Shown piece by piece: positions 1 to 7,283 of a stretch of 64,000 nt of DNA. A model generated the notes under the pieces. That model had not been told where the DNA came from. It ran no database searches and saw nothing but the letters and a program-made list of their open reading frames with translations. The first letter of the stretch is position 1. Every line of letters starts with the position of its first letter. The position numbers and the translations under genes are program-made. This stretch comes from CAVVNP01 sp963800235 (GTDB taxonomy: Bacteria > Actinomycetota > Acidimicrobiia > Acidimicrobiales > Iamiaceae), in NCBI GenBank assembly GCA_963800235.1, contig CAWDAD010000001.1, forward strand, positions 496,001 to 560,000, given 5' to 3'.

Positions 1-67
1 CACTGGTCGAAGGCCGACGGCGCCAGCGCCCCCCTGCTCCCCCTCGCCCGCACCGCCTCTTCGCTTC

Positions 68-106
68 GTGCAGCAAGACCGTCGGTCAGCGACGGTTCTG
101 CTGCAC
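68..106. repeat. 17-bp imperfect inverted repeat upstream of dehydrogenase
   Basis: Arms at 68-84 and 90-106 are complementary except for a 2-base internal mismatch (AG facing TC), with a 5-base loop GTCAG. It lies 29 bases before the GTG of the dehydrogenase gene. It could be the terminator of an upstream gene outside the window (no U-run follows) or a regulator binding site. The rest of 1-134 shows nothing else that can be called. Confidence 0.5.
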
Positions 107-134
107 GGAACGGGGCGATCGGGGGTGCCGGCCG

Positions 135-1446
135 GTGAAGGCGCTGCAGTTCTCCCGCAGGCCGGCGCGGTTCGCGGCGGCCGCCGTCGCCGGGCGGCTG
201 GCACCCGGGCGAGGGTCGGTGGTCGGCCCGCTCTCGCTGCGCGACCTCGACCCGCCGACCGCGCCCGGCGACGGGTGGGTGCGGGTCCGGCCCCGCCTGG
301 CCGGCATCTGCGGCAGCGACCTGGCCACCATCGACGGTCGCAGCAGCCGGTACTTCGAATCGATCGTGTCGTTCCCGTTCGTGCCCGGCCACGAGGTGGT
401 CGGCGATCTCGACGACGGCTCGCGGGTGGTCCTCGAACCCGTGCTCGGCTGCGTGGCCCGCGCCATCGACCCGCCCTGCCCCGCCTGCGCGGCCGGCGAC
501 CTCGGCCGGTGCGAGCGGGTGAGCTTCGGCGCCCTCGAGCCCGGGCTGCAGACCGGGTTCTGCTGCGACACCGGCGGCGGCTGGTCGACCGCCATGGTCG
601 CCCACACCAGCCAGCTCCACCCGGTGCCCGACGCCATGAGCGACGAGGCCGCGGTCATGGTCGAGCCCACCGCCTGCGCCGTCCACGGCGCGCTGGCCGC
701 CGGCGACGGCCTCGACGGCGTGGTCGTGGTGCTCGGCGCCGGGACCCTCGGGCTGCTCGTCACCGCCGCCGTCCACCACCTCGCCGCGCCCGAGCAGCTC
801 CTCACGGTGGCCAAGCACCCCGAGCAGCGGCGCCTGGCCCGCCGGCTCGGCGCCGACGAGGTGGCGGGACCCGACGAGGTCACCCGGGCGGTGCGCCGGG
901 CCACCGGCACCCTCGCCATCGCCCGCCGGGAGGCCGACGACGGCCTCGGCCGGCTCGAGCGCCTGTGCGGCGGCGCCGACGTGGTGCTCGACTGCGTCGG
1001 CTCGGCCGACAGCCTGGCCCGCTCGCTGGCCGTCGTCCGGCCGGGTGGTCGGATCGTCATGGTCGGCATGCCCGGCACGGTCTCGGTCGACCTCACCGGC
1101 CTCTGGCACCGCGAGATCGACCTGCGCGGCGCCTACGCCTACGGCACCGAGCAGCTCACCGACGGCCAGGAACGACACCGAGCCTCGCTCGGGGACAGCG
1201 ACCGGGCGCGGCGAGGGAAGCGCCAGCGACGAGCCGCACGCGAGCACCGCAGGCGCTCGCCACCGGCACAGGACCTTCGACCTCGCCTTCGAGCTGGTCG
1301 GCGCGGCCGACCTCGGGCGACTGGTGTCGGCCACCTACCCCCTCGACCGCTACCAGGAGGCCATCGAGCACGCCGCCGGCGCCGGCCGGCGTGGCGCGGT
1401 GAAGATCGCCTTCGACCTCCGAGACGAACGGGAGCGCAACCGATGA
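135..1446 (+). pseudogene. Zn-dependent medium-chain dehydrogenase, disrupted by a ~100-bp insert
   Basis: Reads as a medium-chain (alcohol/threonine-type) dehydrogenase. GTG start at 135 is preceded by a G-rich stretch. An N-terminal GroES-like domain carries GICGSD and GHEVVGD (catalytic zinc region) and four cysteines in the structural-zinc loop (LGC...CPAC...GRC). A Rossmann segment VLGAGTLG follows near residue 200. The reading frame is normal to about 1166 (TDG). The expected C-terminus (TFDLAFELVGA... to DERERNR, stop 1444-1446) then continues in another frame after 1267. Removing bases 1167-1266 restores one 404-residue frame. The un-repaired frame runs on to 1493 with a nonsense arginine-rich tail. 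It precedes the LarA-like gene by 46 bases, so it was probably the first gene of that operon. The substrate cannot be told from the sequence. Confidence 0.75.
1167..1266. repeat. ~100-bp palindromic insert inside the dehydrogenase gene
   Basis: This block separates two collinear halves of the dehydrogenase and has length 1 mod 3, causing the frame change. It holds two hairpins: CCGAG/CTCGG at 1178-1182/1188-1192 and GCGAGC/GCTCGC at 1240-1245/1255-1260. It has no stop codon on the coding frames and no coding capacity. Its edges are ambiguous by 2 bases (CA). It looks like a small REP/MITE-like unit. I found no second copy in this window, so its repeat nature is an inference. Confidence 0.5.
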
Positions 1447-1492
1447 CCACCGATCCCCCAGCGCCGCAGGGCACCGTCCGGAGGCACCGCTG

Positions 1493-3121
1493 ATGGCGCG
1501 CCCGGGGTTCGTGCTCGAGGTCGACCGCTCGACGCCGCCGACGCTCTTCCACCACGGCGAGGGCTTCCGGTTGGAGAAGCTGCCCGCCGGGCGCAGTCGG
1601 GTGATCTACCCCGGCGAGCCCCTGGAGGGCCTCGACGACCTCGACGGCGCCATCGACGACGCGCTGGCCAACCCGCTCGGCGACAGCGCGCCGCTGGCCG
1701 CCCTGCTGCACGCCGGCATGAAGCTCACCATCGCCTTCGACGACATCTCGCTGCCGCTGCCGCAGATGCGCCGGCCCGACATCCGCCAGCGCGTGATCGA
1801 GGCGGTGCTCGACCTGGCGGCGGCCGCCGGCGTCGACGACGTGCAGATCATCGCCGCCCTGGCCCTGCACCGGCGGATGACCGAGGACGAGCTGCGCCAC
1901 GCGGTCGGCGACCGGGTCTACGACGCCTTCGCCCCCGCCGGCGACCTGTACAACCACGACGCCGAGGACCCCGAGGGCATGACCCTGATCGGCACCACCG
2001 ACCAGGGCGAGGAGGTCGAGATCAGCCGGCGGGCGGCCGAGAGCGACCTGCTCGTCTACGTCAACATCAACCTGGTGGCCATGGACGGCGGGTACAAGAG
2101 CACCGCCACCGGCCTGGCCAGCTACCGCAGCATCCGCCACCACCACAACGTCGGCACCATGCAGCACAGCCGCTCGTTCATGGACCGCCACAGCTCCGAG
2201 CTGCACCACAGCAACTGGCGCATGGGCGAGGTCCTGCGGTCGGCCGGGGTGAAGATCTTCCAGATCGAGACCACCCTCAACAACGACACCTTCGGCGAGA
2301 CCGGCCCCCTCGCCGTGCTGCAGAAGCGCGAGTGGGAGTGGAGCACCCGCGACCGGGCCGCCTTCGTCGGCATGCAGGCCGGCCTCAAGCGGATGCCGAC
2401 CCGCCTGAAGCGCAAGGCGTTCGGCTCCTGGGAGTCGCCCTACGGGGTCACCTCGGTGCAGGCCGGCGAGGTCGACGCCGTGCACCGCCGCACCCTCGAG
2501 CACGTCTTCGCCCAGCACCTGGTGCCGGTCGAGGGGCAGACCGACGTGCTGACCCTGGGCCTGCCCTACATCTGCCCGTACAACGTCAACTCGATCATGA
2601 ACCCGATCCTGGTCATGTGCCTCGGGCTCGGGTACTTCTTCAACATGTACCGCGGCCAGCCCCTGGTCCGGGAGGGCGGGGTGCTGATCATGACCCACCC
2701 CACCCCGTGGGAGTTCCACCCCGTCCACCACCCGAGCTACATCGACTTCTTCGAGCAGGTGCTGGCCGACACGACCGACCCGGCCGAGATCGAGAAGCGC
2801 TACGAGACCCAGTTCGCCGAGGACGAGTGGTACCGCCACCTGTACCGGACGAGCTACGCCTACCACGGCGTGCACCCCTTCTACATGTGGTACTGGGGGG
2901 CCCACGCCCTGCAGCACCTGGGCGGCGGCAACCACGTGGTGATCGTCGGCGGCGAGCCGAGGGCGGTCCGCCGCCTGGGCTTCCGGCCGGCCTCGACCAT
3001 GGACGACGCCCTGGAGATGGCCGCCGACGTGGTGGGCCCGCAGCCCACCATCACCCACCTGCACAACCCCCCGATCGTGATGGCCGACGTCCGGGTACCG
3101 GGGGGCGGGAGCACCCCGTGA
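1493..3121 (+). CDS. LarA-like lactate racemase-domain protein (DUF2088 family)
   Basis: A 542-aa protein of the lactate racemase (LarA/DUF2088) superfamily, which uses a nickel-pincer nucleotide in LarA itself. The N-terminal domain has the DD pair at residues 83-84 followed by R.P, and the family 'GTHR.M' motif appears as LHRRMTEDEL with His126. After a DP-rich linker comes GGYKS with Lys202 (position of the lysine that tethers the cofactor in LarA) and then RHHHN (His216-218). The His that normally precedes the GG-K motif seems absent, so catalysis is not certain. It is about 100 residues longer than LarA. The ATG at 1493 has a good GGAGG ribosome site at 1480-1484. It overlaps the next gene by 4 bases, so it is translationally coupled to an acyltransferase. 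The physiological substrate is unknown; racemisation or epimerisation of a 2-hydroxyacid is inference. Confidence 0.8.
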   Translation: MARPGFVLEVDRSTPPTLFHHGEGFRLEKLPAGRSRVIYPGEPLEGLDDLDGAIDDALANPLGDSAPLAALLHAGMKLTIAFDDISLPLPQMRRPDIRQRVIEAVLDLAAAAGVDDVQIIAALALHRRMTEDELRHAVGDRVYDAFAPAGDLYNHDAEDPEGMTLIGTTDQGEEVEISRRAAESDLLVYVNINLVAMDGGYKSTATGLASYRSIRHHHNVGTMQHSRSFMDRHSSELHHSNWRMGEVLRSAGVKIFQIETTLNNDTFGETGPLAVLQKREWEWSTRDRAAFVGMQAGLKRMPTRLKRKAFGSWESPYGVTSVQAGEVDAVHRRTLEHVFAQHLVPVEGQTDVLTLGLPYICPYNVNSIMNPILVMCLGLGYFFNMYRGQPLVREGGVLIMTHPTPWEFHPVHHPSYIDFFEQVLADTTDPAEIEKRYETQFAEDEWYRHLYRTSYAYHGVHPFYMWYWGAHALQHLGGGNHVVIVGGEPRAVRRLGFRPASTMDDALEMAADVVGPQPTITHLHNPPIVMADVRVPGGGSTP

Positions 3122-4107
3122 GCCGCTCCGACGGCCCGACCCGCGTCGAGCGGCTGGTCGGCGCCGCCCGGGTCGCCCGGCGGCACGGCCCGACCCCGAG
3201 CGGCGCGCTGGCCGGGCTGCGCTTCCCGCTGCGCGCCCCGACCGTGCCCACCACCGTCGAACCGCCGGTCGAGGAGCCGACCACCGGCGCCCACTACGAC
3301 ACCGAGTGGGCCCGCCGGTTCCCTGCCCGCTGGACACGGACGGTGCTGCTCGAGTCGCTGATCCGCCCGACCGTCGCCGCGCTGGCCGACCCGCAGCGCC
3401 GGGGGCTCGACCGCATCGCCGACCTCGACGCCCCCGCCATCTTCGCCGCCAACCACCACAGCCACGTCGACGCCGGGCTGCTGCTGTCGTCGCTGCCCGA
3501 GCCGTTCCGGTACAAGGTCTTCGTCGGCGCCGCCGCCGACTACTTCTTCACCAACAAGGTCACCGGGGCCCTCTCCGCCCTGGTGCTGAACGCCATCCCC
3601 ATCGAGCGGACCAAGGTCACCCGGCGCTCGGCCGACCAGGCCGCCGAGCTGCTCGGCGACGGCTGGAGCATGGTCATCTTCCCCGAGGGGGGTCGCAGCC
3701 CCGACGGCTGGGGCCAGCCCTTCCGCGGAGGCGCCGCCTACCTCGCCATCCGCTGCGGGGTGCCGATCGTGCCGGTCCACCTCCGGGGCACCGGGCGCAT
3801 CCTGCCGAAGGGGGCGAGCCGACCCCGGCCCGGACCGGCGACGGTCACCTTCGGCCGCCCCATCTGGCCGCGGGAGGGCGAGGACACCCGCCGGCTCAAC
3901 GCTCGGCTCGAGCAGGCGGTGGCGGCCATCGCCGACGAGACCACGACCGACTGGTACACCGCCCGGGTCCGGGCTCACGCCGGCACCACCCCCGGGCTGA
4001 CCGGCCCGACGACGGGCGAGTGGCGGCGCCGGTGGGACCGGCGCGAGGCGCTGGCCCGCCGTCGACCCCGCAGCACCCGGAGCCCGAGCTGGCCGCGGGT
4101 CGACTGA
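3118..4107 (+). CDS. 1-acyl-sn-glycerol-3-phosphate acyltransferase (PlsC-like)
   Basis: A 329-aa PlsC-family acyltransferase that would transfer an acyl group from acyl-CoA/ACP to a glycerolipid at the inner membrane face. It shows the catalytic HX4D motif (NHHSHVD) and block III FPEGGRSPDG, followed by a P.VPVHLRGTGRILPKG segment typical of the family. The first ~90 residues are a low-complexity N-terminal extension. The GTG start at 3118 overlaps the preceding stop (GTGA), which decides the start. Its coupling to a LarA-like protein suggests a joint role in making or modifying an unusual lipid, but that is inference. Confidence 0.88.
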   Translation: MSRSDGPTRVERLVGAARVARRHGPTPSGALAGLRFPLRAPTVPTTVEPPVEEPTTGAHYDTEWARRFPARWTRTVLLESLIRPTVAALADPQRRGLDRIADLDAPAIFAANHHSHVDAGLLLSSLPEPFRYKVFVGAAADYFFTNKVTGALSALVLNAIPIERTKVTRRSADQAAELLGDGWSMVIFPEGGRSPDGWGQPFRGGAAYLAIRCGVPIVPVHLRGTGRILPKGASRPRPGPATVTFGRPIWPREGEDTRRLNARLEQAVAAIADETTTDWYTARVRAHAGTTPGLTGPTTGEWRRRWDRREALARRRPRSTRSPSWPRVD

Positions 4108-4136
4108 CCGGGTCGGGTTCCGCCCAGGCCCTGCCC

Positions 4137-4142
4137 TACGCT
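4137..4142 (+). promoter_or_regulatory. -10 element TACGCT for the small lipoprotein
   Basis: TANNNT hexamer 39 bases before the GTG at 4182, giving a short leader that contains the GAGGAG ribosome site. No convincing -35 was seen. Confidence 0.45.
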
Positions 4143-4181
4143 GCGGCACCGCCGTCGGACCACGCCCGAAGAGGAGATCCC

Positions 4182-4496
4182 GTGCGCACGCGCTTCGCCG
4201 CCATCGCCGTCGTCGCCATCCTGGCCACGCTGGCGGGCGGGTGCTCGACCAGCACCAAGCCCATCACCCAGGCCGACCTGGCCAAGAAGCTGCAGACCGA
4301 CGGCAAGGTCTCCAAGGCGTTCGCCGACTGCGTGGCCAACGAGCTGTTCCACAGCTCCGACAAGAAGGTCCTCCTCAGCTCGTCGGAGAAGAAGGACTTC
4401 AACAGCCAGACGCTCTCCAAGTCGACGCAGGACTCGATGGTCAGGAAGGCCCGGCTCGGCGGCACCACCTGCAAGGCCCAGGGCAAGCAGCCCTAG
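4182..4496 (+). CDS. Small exported lipoprotein, unknown function
   Basis: A 104-aa protein beginning VRTRFAAIAVVAILATLAGGC, a classic lipoprotein signal peptide with lipobox LAGGC. The mature part has two cysteines (FADCVAN and TTCKAQG), and the pattern of a short helical, Lys-rich domain is common in actinobacterial lipoproteins. The GTG start is supported by GAGGAG 7-12 bases upstream. It is the last + gene before a convergent VOC gene, only 3 bases from it. No function can be assigned. Confidence 0.8.
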   Translation: MRTRFAAIAVVAILATLAGGCSTSTKPITQADLAKKLQTDGKVSKAFADCVANELFHSSDKKVLLSSSEKKDFNSQTLSKSTQDSMVRKARLGGTTCKAQGKQP

Positions 4497-4499
4497 CCG

Positions 4500-4886
4500 C
4501 TACCGGGCCTCGGGCAGCGGCAGCAGCACGGTGAACTCGTTGCCCTCGGGGTCGGCCATGCGCCGGTGGCTCTCACCGCCGGGCTCCTGGATCACCGCCA
4601 CCAGCCGCCCGCCCAGCGCCTCGACCCGGGACTGGGCCACGTCCATGTCGGTCACCTCGATGTCGGGCCGGAGGCGCATCTCACCGGGCGCACCACCCGG
4701 TGGCAGCGGCTGGAACGCCAGGTAGACGCCGCCCCGGTCGCGCTCGAGCTGGATCCAGTCCTGCTCGACCTCGTGCACCCCGACGCCGAGCACCGCCTGC
4801 CAGAACCGGGACAGGCGCTCGGGGTCCTCGGCGTCGACCACGACGGCGCGCAGCCAGCCGACGGGTCCGGTGGGGGTGGCAGCCAT
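4500..4886 (-). CDS. VOC-family (glyoxalase-like) protein
   Basis: A 128-aa vicinal-oxygen-chelate fold protein: VVVDAEDPERLSRFWQAVLG at the N-terminus and MADPEGNEFTVLLP at the C-terminus are the family's two signature ends. A middle LRPDIEVTDMD...VEALGG segment marks the second beta-alpha-beta-beta-beta unit. The ATG at 4886 follows a GAGAGG ribosome site. Proteins of this subgroup are usually uncharacterised dioxygenase/glyoxalase relatives, and the substrate is unknown. It is separated from the hydrolase gene upstream by 49 bases on the same strand and may share its transcript. Confidence 0.85.
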   Translation of the reverse strand: MAATPTGPVGWLRAVVVDAEDPERLSRFWQAVLGVGVHEVEQDWIQLERDRGGVYLAFQPLPPGGAPGEMRLRPDIEVTDMDVAQSRVEALGGRLVAVIQEPGGESHRRMADPEGNEFTVLLPLPEAR

Positions 4887-4935
4887 CAGGTCGGTTCCTC
4901 TCGGGGATCGGGTCGTCGCACCGGTCGGTGCGGCG

Positions 4936-6135
4936 TCAGCGGGCGAGGATCTCGTCGAGCCCGTCGAAGACGCGCTGGTTGCGCAGCCGGGGGGCGAGGA
5001 TCTCGCAGTCGAGGCCGGCGGCCTCGGCGGTGGTGAACGGGATCGAGCGGGCGGCGCCCAGGGCGGCCGCCAGCTCGGCGGACTGACCGGGGAACGACAT
5101 CGCCCGGTCGGGGTCGCAGACGAGGGTGGGCACGGTGATCGACGGCAGCGCCGGCGTCAGGTCCCAGCCGCGCAGCCGCTCGAGGACCTCGCCGGCGCGG
5201 AGGCCGGGCCACTGCTCGGCCACCTTGGCGGCGGCGAACGCGACCTCCGGGTCGCCGTCGGCGGCGGCGACGGCCCGGTCGACGGCCTCGCCCCCGCCGA
5301 CCCGCCACGCCGCCCGGAGGGGCTCGGGCAGGCCGCCCACCGCCCCGTCGAGGGGCCGCAGCACGCCCGGGTCGCACACCAGCGCCGCGACCCGCCGGTC
5401 GGCGGCCGCGTGCCGGGCTGCCAGGTAGCCGCCGTCGGCGATGCCGGCGGCCACCACGCGGCCCGGGTCGACGCCGTCGAGGTCGAGCACGGCGTCGAGC
5501 ACCGCCGCACCGACCGCACCCCAGTCGTCGACCGGGCCGACCCCGTCGACCACCGCCACCCGACCCTGGCCCGGACCGTCGAAGACGACCACGTCCCAGC
5601 CCCGGCGCACACCGTCGGCCAGCCCCGTCATCACCGCGTCGGAGAGCGGCGACGCCAGTCCGCCGTGGATCAGCATCAGGGGTCGACCCGCGCCGCCTCC
5701 GCCCGCGGTCCGCGCCAGCCACGCCGGCAGCGACGCGTCGCCCCAGGGCACGTCGAAGGCCTGGACGTGGTGGTCGCCGTGCTCCCAGCTCGCCAGCAGC
5801 GAGCGGCGGTGGGCCTCCCAGGCGGCGCGGTGCCGGCCCGGGTCCGAGGTCGCGAGCACGTAGTAGAAGCCGGCGAAGCGGTAGTTGGCAGCCCGCAGGA
5901 AGGCGTCCGCGGCGCTGGCCCGGTGGCCGCGGGCCGCCGCCTCGGCGCCGACGGCGTCGCTGCGGACCCCCAGAGCGGTCCAGGCGTCGAACCAGCCGTC
6001 GAGGTCGCCGGCGGGCACGCCGGCGGCGGTGGCCAGCACCTCGCCCGGCTCGGCCATGGCGTACCCGACACCCGTGAGCAGGCACCGCACCGCGAAGTCG
6101 AACCCGTCGTCGGCGGAGAAGCGGAGCTCGGGCAC
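4936..6135 (-). CDS. Alpha/beta-hydrolase-fold protein lacking Ser nucleophile and catalytic His
   Basis: A 399-aa protein of the FrsA / 2,6-dihydroxypseudooxynicotine-hydrolase type: a helical N-terminal cap (residues 1-135) and then an alpha/beta hydrolase core with LMLIHGG and VVFDGPGQG. The nucleophile elbow, normally G-x-S-x-GG, reads GIADGGYL, so the Ser is Ala233. The histidine motif, normally EGAG-H-CE, reads EAAGLDCE, putting Asp376 in the His position. The rest of the motif surroundings (ALVCDPGVL, LRNQRVFDGLDEIL) are conserved, which argues for a real gene under selection. The GTG start at 6135 fits a TACCAT -10 hexamer 8 bases upstream. Likely a pseudoenzyme or a changed activity; function unknown. 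Confidence 0.8.
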   Translation of the reverse strand: MPELRFSADDGFDFAVRCLLTGVGYAMAEPGEVLATAAGVPAGDLDGWFDAWTALGVRSDAVGAEAAARGHRASAADAFLRAANYRFAGFYYVLATSDPGRHRAAWEAHRRSLLASWEHGDHHVQAFDVPWGDASLPAWLARTAGGGGAGRPLMLIHGGLASPLSDAVMTGLADGVRRGWDVVVFDGPGQGRVAVVDGVGPVDDWGAVGAAVLDAVLDLDGVDPGRVVAAGIADGGYLAARHAAADRRVAALVCDPGVLRPLDGAVGGLPEPLRAAWRVGGGEAVDRAVAAADGDPEVAFAAAKVAEQWPGLRAGEVLERLRGWDLTPALPSITVPTLVCDPDRAMSFPGQSAELAAALGAARSIPFTTAEAAGLDCEILAPRLRNQRVFDGLDEILAR

Positions 6136-6143
6136 GACGCCAG

Positions 6144-6149
6144 ATGGTA
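6144..6149 (-). promoter_or_regulatory. Leaderless -10 element TACCAT for the hydrolase-like gene
   Basis: On the minus strand TACCAT ends 8 bases before the GTG at 6135, so transcription would start at or next to the start codon. It sits 14 bases from the opposing -10 of the + gene, so the two promoters overlap. Confidence 0.5.
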
Positions 6150-6163
6150 CGACGGCGGTTCTC

Positions 6164-6169
6164 TAGCGT
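6164..6169 (+). promoter_or_regulatory. -10 element TAGCGT for gene at 6180
   Basis: TAGCGT ends 10 bases before the ATG at 6180, leaving no room for a ribosome site. Its -35 region would fall on the minus-strand -10 at 6144-6149. Confidence 0.5.
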
Positions 6170-6179
6170 GGCCGACCGC

Positions 6180-7283
6180 ATGGACCTGCCGCCGCGTGCC
6201 GCCCCGGAGCCGCTCGACCCGCACCTGGCCGCCGTCGCCACCAGGGTCCTCGCCGCGCCGCCGCGCCCGCCCCGCGACCCCGGGCTGTTCACCTCGGGAA
6301 CGCTGTTCGGCGAGCCGGGCACCTATCCGCAGGGGCCGCCCATGGCCCCGGCCGACGGCCCCGACCTCGACGACGACGGTGCCCGGAACGCCCTCGGGGC
6401 CCTGCTGCCCGACCTCCTGGGCCGAACGGCCGTCCGGGCCGCCCTCGACCTGTACGGACGGTCCGAGCTGCGACGCGCCGCCCCTCCCCCGCTCCTGCGG
6501 GCCGGCCTGGTCGTGCTCGCCGGCACGCTGGCCGCGCCGGCCCTGGACGGCCTGCTGGCGGCGGACACGCCGGTGGTCGGCCCGTTCGACGTCGAGGCCA
6601 TGCCCGGATCCGGTCGGGTGCTCGGCCCGGGCGCCGCCGGAGCACCGACCCGGGCACTGAACGACCGCTACCGGGCCGAGCACCCGGCGGTGGTGGCCCC
6701 GTCGCTCGCCCACGACCTGCTGTGGAGCGGGGCCGGCGACGACCAGTACGAGGAGGCGACCCTCCACGCCGTGCTGGCCATGGTCCACCTGCAGGTGGTC
6801 GCCCGGTGCCCTGCGGTCGCCCACCTCGGGACCGAGCTGACCCGCCGGCAGAACTCCCTCGCCATCACCCTCGCCAACTCCCGCCACCCCGGGTCGGCGG
6901 CCATCTCGGTGCGGGCCGACGACGGCCGGGGGACGATCCCCGGTGGCGCTCCGGAGCTGCAGACCCGGGACTTCTGGTCGATCCCCTTCGCCGGAGGCGG
7001 AGGTTCGGGCCGGGCCGCCCCCGCCGCCCTCGGCCGCGTCCTCGCCGCCGTGGCCTCGCCGGGCGCCGCGGTGCCCTCGCCGCTCCGCTACGACGAGGCG
7101 CTGGCCGCCTTCCTGGCCGTCGAGCTCGGTCGGGGCTGGCTCGACGTGGGTGAGCAGCTGCGGGCGGCCGTCGCCCTCGGGCTGGTCGAACCGGACGACG
7201 TCGCCGCCGCCGCCGGGCTGGGACCCGACGAGGCGGTGGACGCCTTCGGGCTCGCGGCCGCCTGCGCCTGCTGGACGGCGTGA
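6180..7283 (+). CDS. Uncharacterised protein, 367 aa
   Basis: I do not recognise this family. ATG at 6180 gives 367 residues rich in Ala, Pro, Gly and Asp. There is no signal peptide or membrane segment. Conserved-looking blocks include ALNDRYRAEHP and HDLLWSGAGDDQYEEATLHAVLAMVHLQ, a polar helical stretch, and the C-terminal third contains LRYDEALAAFLAVELGRGWLDVGEQL. A start at 6144 is possible, but the -10 hexamer at 6164-6169 argues for 6180. Its stop overlaps the GTG of the MFS exporter (4 bases), so the two are translated together and the protein may serve the same stress or export function. Confidence 0.65.
   Translation: MDLPPRAAPEPLDPHLAAVATRVLAAPPRPPRDPGLFTSGTLFGEPGTYPQGPPMAPADGPDLDDDGARNALGALLPDLLGRTAVRAALDLYGRSELRRAAPPPLLRAGLVVLAGTLAAPALDGLLAADTPVVGPFDVEAMPGSGRVLGPGAAGAPTRALNDRYRAEHPAVVAPSLAHDLLWSGAGDDQYEEATLHAVLAMVHLQVVARCPAVAHLGTELTRRQNSLAITLANSRHPGSAAISVRADDGRGTIPGGAPELQTRDFWSIPFAGGGGSGRAAPAALGRVLAAVASPGAAVPSPLRYDEALAAFLAVELGRGWLDVGEQLRAAVALGLVEPDDVAAAAGLGPDEAVDAFGLAAACACWTA

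Noticed and set aside
4870..6660. A long + frame opposite the pseudohydrolase
   Set aside because: Compositional shadow; the minus frame shows a hydrolase fold and a promoter hexamer.
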